A DNA stretch of 64,000 bases from an uncultured Paracoccaceae bacterium (GCA_937872465.1 CALMSR010000059.1:1-64000); one strand, 5' to 3'. Positions 55,262-64,000 are shown, counted from the first letter of the stretch. Made by a program: numbers and translations. The notes: generated by a model not told the origin, from the letters alone.

Positions 55262-55735
55262 CTAGCCGCGCTCGCGCATCAGCCGCGCCTTCTGGCGATC
55301 CCAGTCGCGCTTCTTCTCGGTCTCGCGCTTGTCGGTGAGCTTCTTGCCCTTGGCGATGCCGAGCTGGAGCTTGGCGCGGCCCTTGTCGTTGAAATAGAGG
55401 CGCAGCGGCACCAGGGTCATGCCCTCGCGCCCGATCCCCTGCCAGAGGCGGGCCAGTTCGCGCTTGCTGACCAGGAGCTTGCGTCGGCGCCGCTCGTCAT
55501 GGCCGAAGGCGCGCGCCTGCTCGTAGGCCGGGATATAGCCGTTGATCAGCCAGAGCTCCCCACCCTCGACCGAGGCATAGCTCTCGGCGATGTTCGCCTT
55601 GCCGGTGCGCAGGCTCTTCACCTCGGAGCCTTCCAGCACGATGCCGGCTTCGAGATCGTCCTCGATGAAATAATTGTGCCGGGCCTTGCGGTTCTCGGCG
55701 ACGATCTTCCGCGGCCGTTCAGGTTTCTGCGCCAT
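55262..55735 (-). CDS. smpB: SsrA-binding protein SmpB
   Basis: This 157-residue protein binds tmRNA and guides it to stalled ribosomes in trans-translation. It shows the SmpB patterns [59 protein letters not shown] and the C-terminal tail [32 protein letters not shown]. Length and tail are normal. It is divergent from an SDR gene. tmRNA (ssrA) was not seen in this window. Confidence 0.97.
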   Translation of the reverse strand: MAQKPERPRKIVAENRKARHNYFIEDDLEAGIVLEGSEVKSLRTGKANIAESYASVEGGELWLINGYIPAYEQARAFGHDERRRRKLLVSKRELARLWQGIGREGMTLVPLRLYFNDKGRAKLQLGIAKGKKLTDKRETEKKRDWDRQKARLMRERG

Positions 55736-55847
55736 GATCGCGCCGCTCTAGCCGAGGCCGGGAAAGCTGTCCAGCGCGGGCGCGGGTTTCCGCCGCGGGG
55801 GTTCATGCTAGGTTGTTTGCGGAGCCGCAGCATTCCGGAGGCCCGCC

Positions 55848-56531
55848 ATGCCCGCCATCCTCGTCACCAGCGCCAGCCGCGGCATCGGCCGCGAATTCGT
55901 GCGCCAGTTCGCCGCCGACGGCTGGCAGGTCATCGCCGGCTGCCGCGATCCCGGTGCCGTGGAGGCGGAGCTGCGCGCCCTCGGCGACCGCGTGCTTCCG
56001 GTGGCGATGGACGTGACCGACCTCGCCTCGGTCGAGGCCGCGGCGCGGGCCGAGGCGACGCCGATCGACCTGCTGATCAACAGCGCCGGCATCATGGGGC
56101 AGGGGGACGACGGGCCGGGGGCGGTCGACTATGCCGAATGGGCGCGGGTGCTCGACGTCAATACCTTCGGCCCGGTGCGTGTGCTCGACGCCTTCTTCCC
56201 GCGGCTCGCGGCGGCCGGGGGCGCGAAGGCGATCACGCTTACCAGCGGCTACGGTTCCATCGGCGATGCGGGCTCGGGCGGGTCGATGATGTACCGCACT
56301 TCCAAGGCGGCGGTGAACATGGCCATGCGCGCGCGGTCGTTCCAGCTCCGGGCGCAGGGGATCGTGGTCGCGGTCATCAACCCCGGCTGGGTACGGACCG
56401 ACATGGGCGGGCCGAGCGCCCGCATCTCCGCCGAGGAGAGCGTACGGGCCATGCGCGAGGTGATCGAGGGGCTGACCCTCGAGGACACCGGCAGCTTCCG
56501 GAACTGGAACGGCCGGGAATTTCCCTGGTAG
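55848..56531 (+). CDS. Short-chain dehydrogenase/reductase
   Basis: This 227-residue SDR has ILVTSASRGIGREFVRQF (cofactor motif TSxxxGIG), LLINSAGIMG in place of NNAG, and ITLTSGYGSIGDAGSGGSMMYRTSKAAVN with Ser-Tyr-Lys in order. INPGWVRTDMGGPSARISAEESV is the usual post-active-site segment. It belongs to the classical/C-factor-like group (CsgA type). Substrate unknown. Confidence 0.9.
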   Translation: MPAILVTSASRGIGREFVRQFAADGWQVIAGCRDPGAVEAELRALGDRVLPVAMDVTDLASVEAAARAEATPIDLLINSAGIMGQGDDGPGAVDYAEWARVLDVNTFGPVRVLDAFFPRLAAAGGAKAITLTSGYGSIGDAGSGGSMMYRTSKAAVNMAMRARSFQLRAQGIVVAVINPGWVRTDMGGPSARISAEESVRAMREVIEGLTLEDTGSFRNWNGREFPW

Positions 56532-56659
56532 GCGCAGCACCCGCGTCAATGCCGATAGGACGGTGGCGAAATCGGAGCATGATTCCGCGTCCCGCGTGCA
56601 CCGGTGGTGCCATTCCAGGGGTATCGTCGCCAGGTCGGACAGAAGCAGGGCGCGCTGCC

Positions 56660-56791
56660 ATGGATTGGCGGGGAGTCGACCGAATCGGGAAGGTGCCGAC
56701 CGGCGACGACGGCGGGCTCGCCGAGGTCGATTTCGCCAGCGGCGGGTTCATGGTCGGCAGCCCGGCGGTTCCGGTCACCGTGCCGACCTGA
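56660..56791 (+). CDS. Possible small protein (43 aa), doubtful
   Basis: An ATG opens a 43-codon frame that ends 9 bp before the dapA stop region. It reads MDWRGVDRIGKVPTGDDGGL, then EVDFASGGFMVGSPAVPVTVPT. It has no clear ribosome-binding site and no family I recognise. It may be a remnant. Confidence 0.2.
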   Translation: MDWRGVDRIGKVPTGDDGGLAEVDFASGGFMVGSPAVPVTVPT

Positions 56792-56800
56792 GCGGCGGTG

Positions 56801-57676
56801 TCAGTTGAGCAGGCCCGCGTGGCGCATGGCGGCCTCCATGCGCTCGCGCGTCGCCGCCTCGACGGTGACCAGGGGCGAGCGGACGTCGTCGCTGCATTTG
56901 CCCAGCACCGAGAGGGCGTATTTGGTCGGGCAGGGGTTCGATTCGGCGAAGGCGGCGCGATGCAGCGGCATGAGCCGGTCCTGATATTCCAGCGCGCGGG
57001 CGAAGTCGCCTGCGAGCGTCGCCTCCTGGAATTCGGCGCAGAGTCGCGGCGCGATATTGCCCACCACCGAGATGCAGCCGCGCCCGCCATGGGCGTTGAA
57101 GCCGAGCGCCACGTCGTCGTTGCCGCAGAGCTGGAGGAAGTCGCGGCCGCAGGCGATGCGGGTGTCCGACACCCGGCCGATGTCGCCGGTCGCGTCCTTC
57201 ACGCCGATGATGCGCGGCAGCTTCGCGAGCTCGCCCATGGTCGCGGGGCTCATGTCGATCACCGAGCGGCCGGGGATGTTGTAGATGATGATCGGCAGGT
57301 CCACCGCGTCGTGCAGGGTGCGGTAATGGTGGTAGAGCCCACGCTGGCCGGGCTTGTTGTAATAGGGCGTGACCACCAGGGCCGCATCCGCGCCGACCGA
57401 TTTCGCGAAGGCCATCAGCCGCACGGATTCGGCGGTGTTGTTGGAGCCCGCGCCGGCGATCACCGGGATGCGTCCTGCCGCCGTCCGCACCACGATCTCG
57501 ACGCAGCGCTCGTGCTCCTCGTGGCTCAGCGTCGGCGTCTCGCCGGTGGTGCCCACGGCGACGAGGCCGTGGCTGCCCTCCTCCACATGCCAATTGACCA
57601 GATCGACCAGCGCCTTTTCGTCGATCCCGCCGTTGCGGAACGGCGTGATCAGCGCGGGGATCGAGCCTCTGAACAT
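56801..57676 (-). CDS. dapA: 4-hydroxy-tetrahydrodipicolinate synthase
   Basis: This 291-residue aldolase condenses pyruvate and aspartate semialdehyde, the first step to lysine and meso-diaminopimelate. The Schiff-base lysine is in [14 protein letters not shown] near residue 162. The pyruvate-binding [14 protein letters not shown] is near 45, and the catalytic triad tyrosines are in [17 protein letters not shown] and [13 protein letters not shown]. The length is standard. It is divergent from the lytic transglycosylase gene, with 151 bp between. Confidence 0.96.
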   Translation of the reverse strand: MFRGSIPALITPFRNGGIDEKALVDLVNWHVEEGSHGLVAVGTTGETPTLSHEEHERCVEIVVRTAAGRIPVIAGAGSNNTAESVRLMAFAKSVGADAALVVTPYYNKPGQRGLYHHYRTLHDAVDLPIIIYNIPGRSVIDMSPATMGELAKLPRIIGVKDATGDIGRVSDTRIACGRDFLQLCGNDDVALGFNAHGGRGCISVVGNIAPRLCAEFQEATLAGDFARALEYQDRLMPLHRAAFAESNPCPTKYALSVLGKCSDDVRSPLVTVEAATRERMEAAMRHAGLLN

Positions 57677-57827
57677 GGTCCTTCCTCCACGTCTGCCCGT
57701 TGCGCCGGGCCGAAAGCCGGGGGAACCTAGTCGCGAAACCCGCCCGCCGCAAGCGGATGATTGGTGGCGAAAGACACACGTTATGGTATATCATCGTGAA
57801 GGTAGAACGACCTTAGGAGGATTCGGA

Positions 57828-59789
57828 TTGCGGCTGCGACCGATCATGGCCTGCATCGCGCTTCTCTTCGTGCTTCCCGCGGCGCCCGGCCCGGTCGAGG
57901 CGCAATCCGATGCGCCGCAGGCGGCGCTCCTGGGATCGGCGCTGGAGGCGGCGCGGGTCGGTGACTGGGCGGGCGCGGCGGATTTCGCGGCGCGGAGCGG
58001 TGACGGGGTGGTGCGCGACCTCGTGCTCTGGACCCGGCTCCGGGACGGCGCCGGGCGCTGGCGCGACTACGAGGATTTCGTGCTGCGCAACGCCGACTGG
58101 CCGGGGCTGAAGGTGCTGCGGCGGGCCGGGGAGCGGCTGATGCCGCCGGATCTGCCGGCCGAGGAGGTCTTCGCCTTCTTCGACGGCGAGCCGCCGCAGA
58201 CCGGAACCGGGGCGCTGCGCCTCGCCGACGCGCTGGTGGCCGCGGGTCGCGAGGAGGAAGCCGAGGCCGAGGCCGTGCGCGGATGGCGCGAGCTGTCGCT
58301 GGGCCCGCCGGAACAGGCGGAGTTCCTCGGGCGCTGGGGCGACGTGCTGGCGCCGCATCACGTCGCCCGGCTCGACATGTGCCTCTGGGAGGGCTGGACC
58401 CGGGAGGCCGAGTCCATGCTGCGCCTGGTCGACGAGGACTGGCAGGCGCTGGCGCGCGCGCGGATCGCGACGCGCCGGGACACCGAGGGCCTGACGCTCG
58501 CGATCCGCGCGGTGCCGGGCAAGCTGAAGCGCGATCCCGGCCTCGCCTTCGAGCGCTATCGCTACCGCGTCGAGAAGGGCCGCTGGGAGGATGCCGAGGA
58601 GTACCTTCTGGAGAAATCGACCACCCGCGAGGCCCTGGGCAGGCCGGAGATGTGGATGGAGCGCCGCGCCAATCTCGCGCGCCAGGCGTTGCGGCGCGGC
58701 GAGGTGGATCACGCCTATCGGCTCGCTTCGAAGAGCTTCGGGGCGGGCGGCGCGGATTACGCCGATTCGGAATGGCTCGCGGGCTTCATCGCGCTCACAC
58801 GCAAGAACGATCCCGAGCTGGCGCTGGCGCATTTCCGGCGCTTCGGGGCCGTGGTCGCGACGCCGATCAGCCTCGGCCGGGCGGGCTACTGGATCGGGCT
58901 GGCCGAGGAGCGCCTGGGCGATGCCGCTGCAGCTGAGGCGGCCTTCCGGGCGGCTGCGCGGCATCAGACGAGCTTCTACGGGCAGCTGGCGGCGGAGCGC
59001 GTCGGGCAGGCGCCCGATCCCGCCCTGGCGGGCGAGGCCGCGCCCAACTGGCGCCGGGCGGCGTTCCGCAAATCCTCGGTGATCCGGGCGGGCTATCTGC
59101 TTCATCTCGCCGGCGAAGGCCCGCGCGCCTCGCAGTTCTTCCGCCATGCCGCGGAGGAGCAGCCCGCGGCGACCCGGGCGGCGCTGGCGCAGATGGCGAT
59201 CGACATCGGCAGGCCCGAGATCGGCATCCGCATCGCCAAGGACGCCGCCGCGGAGGACATCATCATCGCCGCGCAATATTATCCGCTGCATGCCATCGCC
59301 GAGCGGGACTGGCCGGTTCCGACGGAATACGCCATGGCGATCGCGCGGCAGGAATCGGAGCTGAACCCGCAGGCGTCGAGCGGGGTCGGGGCGCGCGGGC
59401 TGATGCAGCTCATGCCCGCGACCGCCGAGCACATGGCGACGCTTGCGGGCGTGGATTTCGATCTCGACCGGGTCGGCACCGATCCGATCTACAACGCCAC
59501 CCTCGGCACGGAATACCTGTCGCGCATGCTCAACCGCTACCGGGGCTCCTACATCCTCGCGACGGCGGCCTATAACGCCGGGCCGGGAAGGGTGGACGAA
59601 TGGATCGGCACCTTCGGCGACCCGCGCCGGCCGGAGGTGGATCCGGTGATCTGGGTGGAGACGATCCCCTTCTCGGAGACGCGCAACTATGTCATGCGAG
59701 TGCTCGAGGCGCTGCACGTCTATCGCGCGCGGCTGGAGGGCCGCACCGGACCCGTGCGGCTCACCGCCGACATGACGCGCACCGGATAG
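57828..59789 (+). CDS. slt: Soluble lytic murein transglycosylase
   Basis: This 653-residue periplasmic enzyme cleaves peptidoglycan glycan strands to 1,6-anhydro ends. It starts at a TTG with AGGAGG exactly 7 bp upstream and has a signal peptide (IMACIALLFVLPAAPGPVEAQ). A long alpha-superhelical ring of TPR-like repeats fills the middle. The C-terminal SLT domain has AIARQESELNPQASSGVGARGLMQLMPATAEHMA with the catalytic Glu, and LATAAYNAGPGRVDEW. An ATG at 57783 in frame is less well supported. Confidence 0.95.
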   Translation: MRLRPIMACIALLFVLPAAPGPVEAQSDAPQAALLGSALEAARVGDWAGAADFAARSGDGVVRDLVLWTRLRDGAGRWRDYEDFVLRNADWPGLKVLRRAGERLMPPDLPAEEVFAFFDGEPPQTGTGALRLADALVAAGREEEAEAEAVRGWRELSLGPPEQAEFLGRWGDVLAPHHVARLDMCLWEGWTREAESMLRLVDEDWQALARARIATRRDTEGLTLAIRAVPGKLKRDPGLAFERYRYRVEKGRWEDAEEYLLEKSTTREALGRPEMWMERRANLARQALRRGEVDHAYRLASKSFGAGGADYADSEWLAGFIALTRKNDPELALAHFRRFGAVVATPISLGRAGYWIGLAEERLGDAAAAEAAFRAAARHQTSFYGQLAAERVGQAPDPALAGEAAPNWRRAAFRKSSVIRAGYLLHLAGEGPRASQFFRHAAEEQPAATRAALAQMAIDIGRPEIGIRIAKDAAAEDIIIAAQYYPLHAIAERDWPVPTEYAMAIARQESELNPQASSGVGARGLMQLMPATAEHMATLAGVDFDLDRVGTDPIYNATLGTEYLSRMLNRYRGSYILATAAYNAGPGRVDEWIGTFGDPRRPEVDPVIWVETIPFSETRNYVMRVLEALHVYRARLEGRTGPVRLTADMTRTG

Positions 59790-60130
59790 TCCGCCGGGCT
59801 CCGGGTGCCCGGTGGTGCCCCGCAAGGTCTCGAGGTGACTGTTCCGGGCCGGCGTCCGTCCGAGGCGGACTCCCGCTGTCGACCCCAGGGGCTCCCGCGA
59901 TGACCGAGGAACCGGAGGGGCGGGTCACTCGGTCCAGGGGTCCGTGAGGTGGCCCCCATTTCGCGGACAGGGTCGCTGCGTCGGCAGGCTCGGTCCAGGT
60001 CCTCGCCAGGCCGCCGCCTCGCAGCCGACCGGAGCCGCGTGGCCACAGGGCGGGTCGTTTCTGCCGCCTTGGCAATGGGCTTGAATGGTAGTATGTAGAT
60101 TGGGACGGCAGGAGGTTCCGAGCCCTTCCA
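59790..60130. other. Spacer between slt and the GntR-family regulator
   Basis: These 341 bp lack a convincing gene. Near 60087-60100 the sequence GGTAGTATGTAGAT carries an AGTATG motif also present, three times, in front of the TRAP operon; it may be the regulator's own operator. GTGAGGTGGCCCCCATTTCGCG at 59944-59965 looks like the end of an IS3-type element, but this is weak. Confidence 0.4.
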
Positions 60131-60820
60131 ATGGACATGTCGCTTCCTCCCGACGCCTTCCGCCACGGAAGCGTCAGCAACAAGGTCTACGACCTGCTGC
60201 GCGACGCGATCATCCAGCTCAAACTGCGGCCGGGAAACCCGCTCTCCGAGACGGAACTGGCGCGGCAGCTGAAGGTTTCGCGGCAACCGGTCCGCGAGGC
60301 CTTCATCAAGCTCGCCGAGGCGGGCCTCGTGGAGGTTCGCCCGCAGCGGGGAACCTATGTCCTGCTCATATCGCGCCGGGACGTGGACAATGCGCGCTTC
60401 ATCCGGGAGGCGATCGAGGTCGCTTTCGTGCGCAAGGCCGCCGCGGAGGCGAGCGATGCCCTGGTCGACGAGCTGAAGCAACTGATCCTGCGTCAGGCGG
60501 CGGCGCGCGATCGCAGCGACCATGTGGCGTTCCTGGAACTCGACGAGGAATTCCACCAGGCGATCGCGCGCGGCGCCGGATGCGAAACCGCCTGGAAGCT
60601 TCTCGAAACGCTCAAGGCGCAGATGGATCGCGTGCGGTTCCTGTCCTTCGCCGAGGCGACGCCGATCGATACCCTGATCGGACAGCACGAGGCGATCGCA
60701 TCCGCCATAGCGGCGCGCGACCCGGAGCGCGCCGAAGCCGCCATGCGCGTGCATCTCGGAGAGCTCCTGAAGTCACTGCCGAAGCTGGCGGAAGCGCATC
60801 CGGACCTCTTCACCGCCTGA
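60131..60820 (+). CDS. GntR family transcriptional regulator (FCD/FadR subfamily)
   Basis: This 229-residue regulator has an N-terminal winged helix: LSETELARQLKVSRQPVREAFIKLAEAGLVEVRPQRGTYV. The C-terminal FCD domain begins ARFIREAIEVAFVRKAA and includes FLELDEEFHQAIARGAG and GQHEAIASAIAARDPERAEAAMRVHLGEL, where Asp and His residues form the metal/ligand site. It sits next to uxuA and a TRAP transporter, so it is most likely the hexuronate-responsive repressor. It is convergent with uxuA. Confidence 0.92.
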   Translation: MDMSLPPDAFRHGSVSNKVYDLLRDAIIQLKLRPGNPLSETELARQLKVSRQPVREAFIKLAEAGLVEVRPQRGTYVLLISRRDVDNARFIREAIEVAFVRKAAAEASDALVDELKQLILRQAAARDRSDHVAFLELDEEFHQAIARGAGCETAWKLLETLKAQMDRVRFLSFAEATPIDTLIGQHEAIASAIAARDPERAEAAMRVHLGELLKSLPKLAEAHPDLFTA

Positions 60821-60866
60821 CGCGAAGCCCCTCACCGATGCGCCGCCGCCCAGCCCGAGACTCCGG

Positions 60867-62084
60867 TCATTGCGGCAAACCCAGCTCGGAATGGGTCATC
60901 GCCGTCATGATGCCGCGGAGTTCCGCCAGCCCCTTGAGCCGGCCTATCGCCGGATAGCCGGGCTGGGCGCGGCGCTTCAGGTCGTCGAGGATGTCCTGGC
61001 CGTGGTCCGGCCGCATCGGGATCGCCGCATCGGCGCGCCCGGAGGTCGCCCGGCGGCGCTCCTCGCGCACCACCGCGGCGATCAGCGCCACCATGTCGGT
61101 GTCGCCGCCGAGGTGCTCGGCCTCGTGGAACGAGCCCCGGGTGTCGCCGGATTCGCGGGTCACGTTGCGCAGGTGCAGGAAATGCACCCGGTCGCCGAGC
61201 CGCTGCATCATGCCGGGCAGGTCGTTGTCGGGCCGCGCGCCGAGCGAGCCCGAGCAGAGGGTGATGCCGTTCGCAGGACTGTCGACCGCCGCCATGATCG
61301 CGGCGTAATCCGCCTCGGTCGACATGACCCGCGGCAGCCCGAGCAGCGGGAAGGGCGGATCGTCCGGGTGGCAGCAGAGACGGATGCCGACCTCTTCGGC
61401 GGTCGGCACCACCTCCTCGAGGAAGGCAACGAAATGCGCCCGCAACGTCCCGGCATCGATGGCACCGTATTCGTCGAGATGCGCGCGCAGGTCGTCGAGG
61501 GTGAGGCTCTCGGCGGCGCCGGGCAGGCCGAAGGCGATGTTGCCGGTCAGCCGCTCCCGCTTCTCCGCGCTCATGGCGGCGAAGCGGGCGGCCGCCTCTT
61601 CGCGCAACGCCTCGGAGTAATCCTCCGCCGCCCCGCGGCGCGCGAGGATATGCAGGTCGAAGGCGGCAAAATCGGCAAGATCGAAGCGCATGCAGGTGCC
61701 GCCATGGGCGACCCGGAATGCGAGGTCGGTGCGCGTCCAGTCGAGCACCGGCATGAAATTGTAGCAGACCACCTCGAGCCCGGCCTCGGCGAGGTTCTTC
61801 AGGCTCGCGCGGTAATTCGCGAGATGCGCACGCCACTCGCCCTTCTGCTTCTTGATGTCTTCGGAGACCGGAAGGCTCTCGACCACCTCCCAGGCGAGGC
61901 TCGAGGGCCGGCCGTCGGCGCGCCGCCCGATCTCGGCCTGGCGCCGCGCGATCTCCTCGGGGCTCCACACCGCCCCGGTCGGAAGGTGATGCAATGCGGA
62001 GACGACCCCCTCGACGCCCGCCTGGAGCATGTCGTCGATCGAAACAAGGTCCCTGGGACCGAACCACCGCCACGTCTGTCGCAT
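60867..62084 (-). CDS. uxuA: Mannonate dehydratase
   Basis: This 405-residue enzyme dehydrates D-mannonate to 2-dehydro-3-deoxy-D-gluconate in glucuronate breakdown. It starts MRQTWRWFGPRDLVSIDDMLQAG, a UxuA-typical opening with RWFGP. The metal- and substrate-binding segments include VCYNFMPVLDWTRTDL, RLCCHPDDPPFPLLGLPRV and FLHLRNVTRESGDTRGSFHEAEHLGGDTDM. AAIPMRPDHGQDILDD precedes the C-terminus. It shares a 187-bp divergent promoter with the TRAP operon. Downstream genes (uxuB, kdgK) are not in view. Confidence 0.96.
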   Translation of the reverse strand: MRQTWRWFGPRDLVSIDDMLQAGVEGVVSALHHLPTGAVWSPEEIARRQAEIGRRADGRPSSLAWEVVESLPVSEDIKKQKGEWRAHLANYRASLKNLAEAGLEVVCYNFMPVLDWTRTDLAFRVAHGGTCMRFDLADFAAFDLHILARRGAAEDYSEALREEAAARFAAMSAEKRERLTGNIAFGLPGAAESLTLDDLRAHLDEYGAIDAGTLRAHFVAFLEEVVPTAEEVGIRLCCHPDDPPFPLLGLPRVMSTEADYAAIMAAVDSPANGITLCSGSLGARPDNDLPGMMQRLGDRVHFLHLRNVTRESGDTRGSFHEAEHLGGDTDMVALIAAVVREERRRATSGRADAAIPMRPDHGQDILDDLKRRAQPGYPAIGRLKGLAELRGIMTAMTHSELGLPQ

Positions 62085-62142
62085 ATCTGCCCCTTTCGTC
62101 GCATTGCACCGGCTGCCTCATCGTTAGCACATGCCGACTGGG

Positions 62143-62172
62143 TTGACTAGTATGGAAGTATGCTTGTATGAA
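62143..62172 (+). promoter_or_regulatory. TRAP-operon promoter with a triple 8-bp repeat (candidate GntR operator)
   Basis: TTGACT (62143-62148) and TATGAA (62167-62172) are separated by 18 bp, a sigma-70-like promoter. Between and across them AGTATGGA, AGTATGCT and TGTATGAA follow each other without gaps (62149-62172), an 8-bp period. AGTATG also occurs in front of the GntR gene. Binding of that regulator here would block the promoter; this is inferred. Confidence 0.55.
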
Positions 62173-62271
62173 AGGCCAATAGGGAGATTCGCTGCGCGCG
62201 GACGATGGTCCGAAGCGGCGACCGCCTCTCCCCGGGTCGAAAGCAAGAACTGGCAACTGGAGGATAACGTA

Positions 62272-63249
62272 ATGAAGTTTCAGGGAATTCGCTTTGGTGT
62301 GCTCGCCGCCGGGCTCGCCGGCACGCTGCTGGCCGGCACGGCGATGGCGCAGGAGGTCACGCTCAAGCTCGGGCACCTGGCGAACGAAGACAACATCTGG
62401 AACAAGGCCGCGCTGAAATTCGGCGAGGAGGTCTCGGCGCTGACCGACGGGCGCATCGCCGTCGAGGTCTTCCCCAACGAATCGCTCGGCAAGGAGATGG
62501 ACCTCATCAACGGCATGCAACTCGGCACCGCCGACATGACCATCACCGGGGAGAGCCTGCAGAACTGGGCGCCGCTCGCGGCGCTGCTGGCGGTCCCCTA
62601 TGCCTATACCTCGCTCGATGAGATGGACAGCGTCGCCGGCGGCGAGATCGGCGACCAGATCGAGGCGCAGATCATCGAGCGCGCGCAGGTCCGGCCGATC
62701 GCCTATTTCGCGCGCGGGCCGCGCAACCTGACCTCGAACCGGCCGATCACGAGCCCCGACGATCTCGACGGCCTGAAGATGCGGGTGCCCAACGTGCCGC
62801 TCTTCGTCAGCGTCTGGGAAGCGCTGGGTGCCGCCCCGACCCCGATGGCCTTCTCCGAGGTCTTCACCTCGCTGCAGAACGGCACGATCGAGGCGCAGGA
62901 GAACCCGCTGGCGCTGATCAAGTCGGCGAGCTTCCCGGAAGTGCAGGATTACGTGAACCTCACCGAGCACGTGCGGTCCTGGATCTATCTGACGATCTCG
63001 GAACTGACCTGGAACAACCTCTCCCCCGAGGACCAGGAAGCGGTGCTCGAAGCGGCGCGCCGCACGCAGGAATACGAGCGCGAGCTCTTCCTGGCGGACG
63101 AGGCGCAGCTCACGGAAGACCTGCAGGCGGCCGGGATGGAATTCGTCGAGGTCGACCAGGAGGCCTTCGCGGCGCAGGCCAAGGACGCGGTCCTGGCGAA
63201 CGTCAGCGACGAGATCAAGCCGGTGGTCGAGCAGCTCTTCGCGCAGTGA
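62272..63249 (+). CDS. TRAP transporter substrate-binding protein, DctP family
   Basis: This 325-residue periplasmic protein has a signal peptide (KFQGIRFGVLAAGLAGTLLAGTAMAQ). DctP features follow: LKLGHLANEDNIWNKAALKFGEEV, VEVFPNESLGKEMDLINGMQLGTADM, GLKMRVPNVPLFVSVWEALGAAPTPMAFSEVFTSLQNGTIEAQENP. The conserved Arg in KMRVPN binds the substrate carboxylate. GGAGG lies 8 bp upstream of the ATG. With uxuA alongside, glucuronate or galacturonate is a likely ligand. Confidence 0.94.
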   Translation: MKFQGIRFGVLAAGLAGTLLAGTAMAQEVTLKLGHLANEDNIWNKAALKFGEEVSALTDGRIAVEVFPNESLGKEMDLINGMQLGTADMTITGESLQNWAPLAALLAVPYAYTSLDEMDSVAGGEIGDQIEAQIIERAQVRPIAYFARGPRNLTSNRPITSPDDLDGLKMRVPNVPLFVSVWEALGAAPTPMAFSEVFTSLQNGTIEAQENPLALIKSASFPEVQDYVNLTEHVRSWIYLTISELTWNNLSPEDQEAVLEAARRTQEYERELFLADEAQLTEDLQAAGMEFVEVDQEAFAAQAKDAVLANVSDEIKPVVEQLFAQ

Positions 63250-63261
63250 CGCCGGGCGGCG

Positions 63262-63283
63262 CCGCGCCGGTTATCCGGCGCGG
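63262..63283 (+). terminator. Hairpin after the TRAP binding-protein gene
   Basis: CCGCGCCGG and CCGGCGCGG form a perfect 9-bp stem with a TTAT loop, 12 bp after the stop. A hairpin here often lowers read-through into, or stabilises the message upstream of, the membrane subunits. Confidence 0.6.
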
Positions 63284-63339
63284 TGCGCAGGCACCAGGCG
63301 GCCCCGGCCGTCGCCAACATCATTAAAGGATCGAATGCC

Positions 63340-63840
63340 ATGCGGGAACCGGGCCTGATGGGTATTGTCGTGGGGGCCAGCCGCATCGCGGTCGGCATCG
63401 CCTTCGCGGTACTCTGCGCCTCCGTGATCATCCAGGTGCTGGGACGGTCCTTCGCCGCCTCGCCGGTCTGGACCGAGGAGCTGACGCGCTTCGCGCTGCT
63501 CTATCTCGCGGCCTTCGGCGCCGGGCTCTCCTACCGCTCCGGCGACCTCGTCAACGTCGACCTCGTCTGCGAGGCCCTGCCCGGCCGCTGGCCCTGGGTC
63601 CTGCGCCTCGTCTCGGCGATCGCCACCGCCCTGCTCTGCCTCCTGCTGGTGCCGGCGGCCTGGCGCTACACATCGATCGGCGCGATGCAGACCTCGCCCG
63701 CGCTCTCCTGGCGCATGGACTTCATCCACGCCAGCGTCCTCGTCCTGCTCGTGTCGCTCTTCGTCTTCGCCGCGCTCCGGGCGGTGCGCATGCTGACCGG
63801 CAGGAGCGACGGCAAGCCGCTCGCGGCGGAGGAGATCTGA
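63340..63840 (+). CDS. TRAP transporter small permease, DctQ family
   Basis: This 166-residue inner-membrane protein has four hydrophobic segments (for example GIVVGASRIAVGIAFAVLCASVIIQVLGR and SVLVLLVSLFVFAALRAV). The DctQ motif VWTEELTRFALLYLAAFGAGLSYRSGDLVNVDLV is present. The start at 63340 with AAAGGA upstream fits; a GTG further upstream is less likely. It ends 2 bp before the large permease gene. Confidence 0.92.
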   Translation: MREPGLMGIVVGASRIAVGIAFAVLCASVIIQVLGRSFAASPVWTEELTRFALLYLAAFGAGLSYRSGDLVNVDLVCEALPGRWPWVLRLVSAIATALLCLLLVPAAWRYTSIGAMQTSPALSWRMDFIHASVLVLLVSLFVFAALRAVRMLTGRSDGKPLAAEEI

Positions 63841-63842
63841 CC

Positions 63843-64000
63843 ATGGGCCTCGCGGTTCTCATCGGCGTCTTCGTCCTCGGCCTCGTCATCGGCGTGCCGG
63901 TGGCGGTCACCCTCGGGCTCGCTTCCGCCGCCTACCTGCTGCTCGAGGGCATCCCGCTCGTCTCGGTGCCGCAGAAGATGTATGCGGGCATGGACGTCTT
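63843..64000 (+). CDS. TRAP transporter large permease, DctM family (partial)
   Basis: The frame starts with an ATG 2 bp after the small-permease stop and runs off the end of the window. The 52 residues visible, GLAVLIGVFVLGLVIGVPVAVTLGLASAAYLLLEG and VPQKMYAGMDV, match the N-terminus of DctM proteins. Confidence 0.9.
   Translation, partial: MGLAVLIGVFVLGLVIGVPVAVTLGLASAAYLLLEGIPLVSVPQKMYAGMDV

Noticed and set aside
57813..59825. 670-codon frame opposite the lytic transglycosylase
   Set aside because: The plus-strand frame has a signal peptide, an AGGAGG and the SLT catalytic motif; this one has none.
59941..59970. Possible IS3-type element end (GTGAGGTGGCCCCCATTTCGCGG)
   Set aside because: No matching second end, no transposase fragment and no target duplication visible.
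60832..62970. 712-codon minus-strand open frame spanning uxuA and dctP
   Set aside because: It crosses two well-supported genes and a promoter and is Arg/Ala/Gly-rich without motifs.

Overview
This is a very GC-rich chromosomal window. Gene content and order point to an alphaproteobacterium of the Rhodobacteraceae (Rhodobacter/Roseobacter type). Signs include rpsO-pnp, uvrC-pgsA-moaD-moaE next to a pteridine-reductase-like SDR, the dapA/slt/smpB neighbourhood, ALAS-type hemA behind a perfect FNR box, a Cho/Bet choline locus and TRAP transporters. Short overlaps of ATGA, GTGA or TGATG type and GTG/TTG starts are common. I see no rRNA, tRNA, CRISPR array or prophage.

Layout. 1-2 kb: IS110-type transposase, then an 800-bp gene-free stretch with a 36-bp perfect palindrome and an 85-bp direct repeat, then rpsO. 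2.2-4.3 kb: pnp, preceded by long C-tracts. 4.4-10.4 kb: surface-glycan cluster with two FkbM-type methyltransferases and five glycosyltransferase-like genes in two convergent blocks. 10.5-17 kb: ROK kinase, RluA-type pseudouridine synthase, a coupled UspA/Na+-amino-acid symporter pair and an octaheme cytochrome c with TPR repeats. 17-21 kb: xanthine-dehydrogenase-family molybdoenzyme (FAD, 2Fe-2S and Mo subunits) with its own MoaD-like protein. 21.3-28.7 kb: choline uptake (choXWV) divergent from betI-betC-GST-betA, with a palindromic operator between. 29-37 kb: a long minus-strand series: sppA, a zinc-ribbon protein, a Ca2+/Na+ antiporter and an SDR, then an AT-rich GANTC-dense spacer, then uvrC, pgsA, moaD, moaE and an LDH2-family dehydrogenase. 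37-40 kb: sugar ABC transporter. 40-45.4 kb: haem genes hemE, hemC and hemA with a DUF2130 gene. 45.5-53 kb: SulP transporter, TAXI binding protein, xylB-xylA and small envelope/STAS proteins. 53.6-60 kb: Gly-rich membrane protein, smpB, an SDR, dapA and lytic transglycosylase. 60-64 kb: GntR regulator, uxuA and a TRAP transporter whose large permease runs off the window.

How it fits together. The accessory loci describe an osmolyte- and sugar-using heterotroph. It takes up choline and choline-O-sulfate for glycine betaine, D-xylose (XylA/XylB) and probably hexuronates (UxuA with the TRAP system). The haem genes include an oxygen-responsive site at hemA. The intergenic regions carry unusual structure: several dispersed repeats in inverted copies, dense GC hairpins, and one AT-rich spacer upstream of uvrC with seven GANTC sites and a DnaA-box match. 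That spacer is the observation I would check first. No single locus is clearly an undescribed system.
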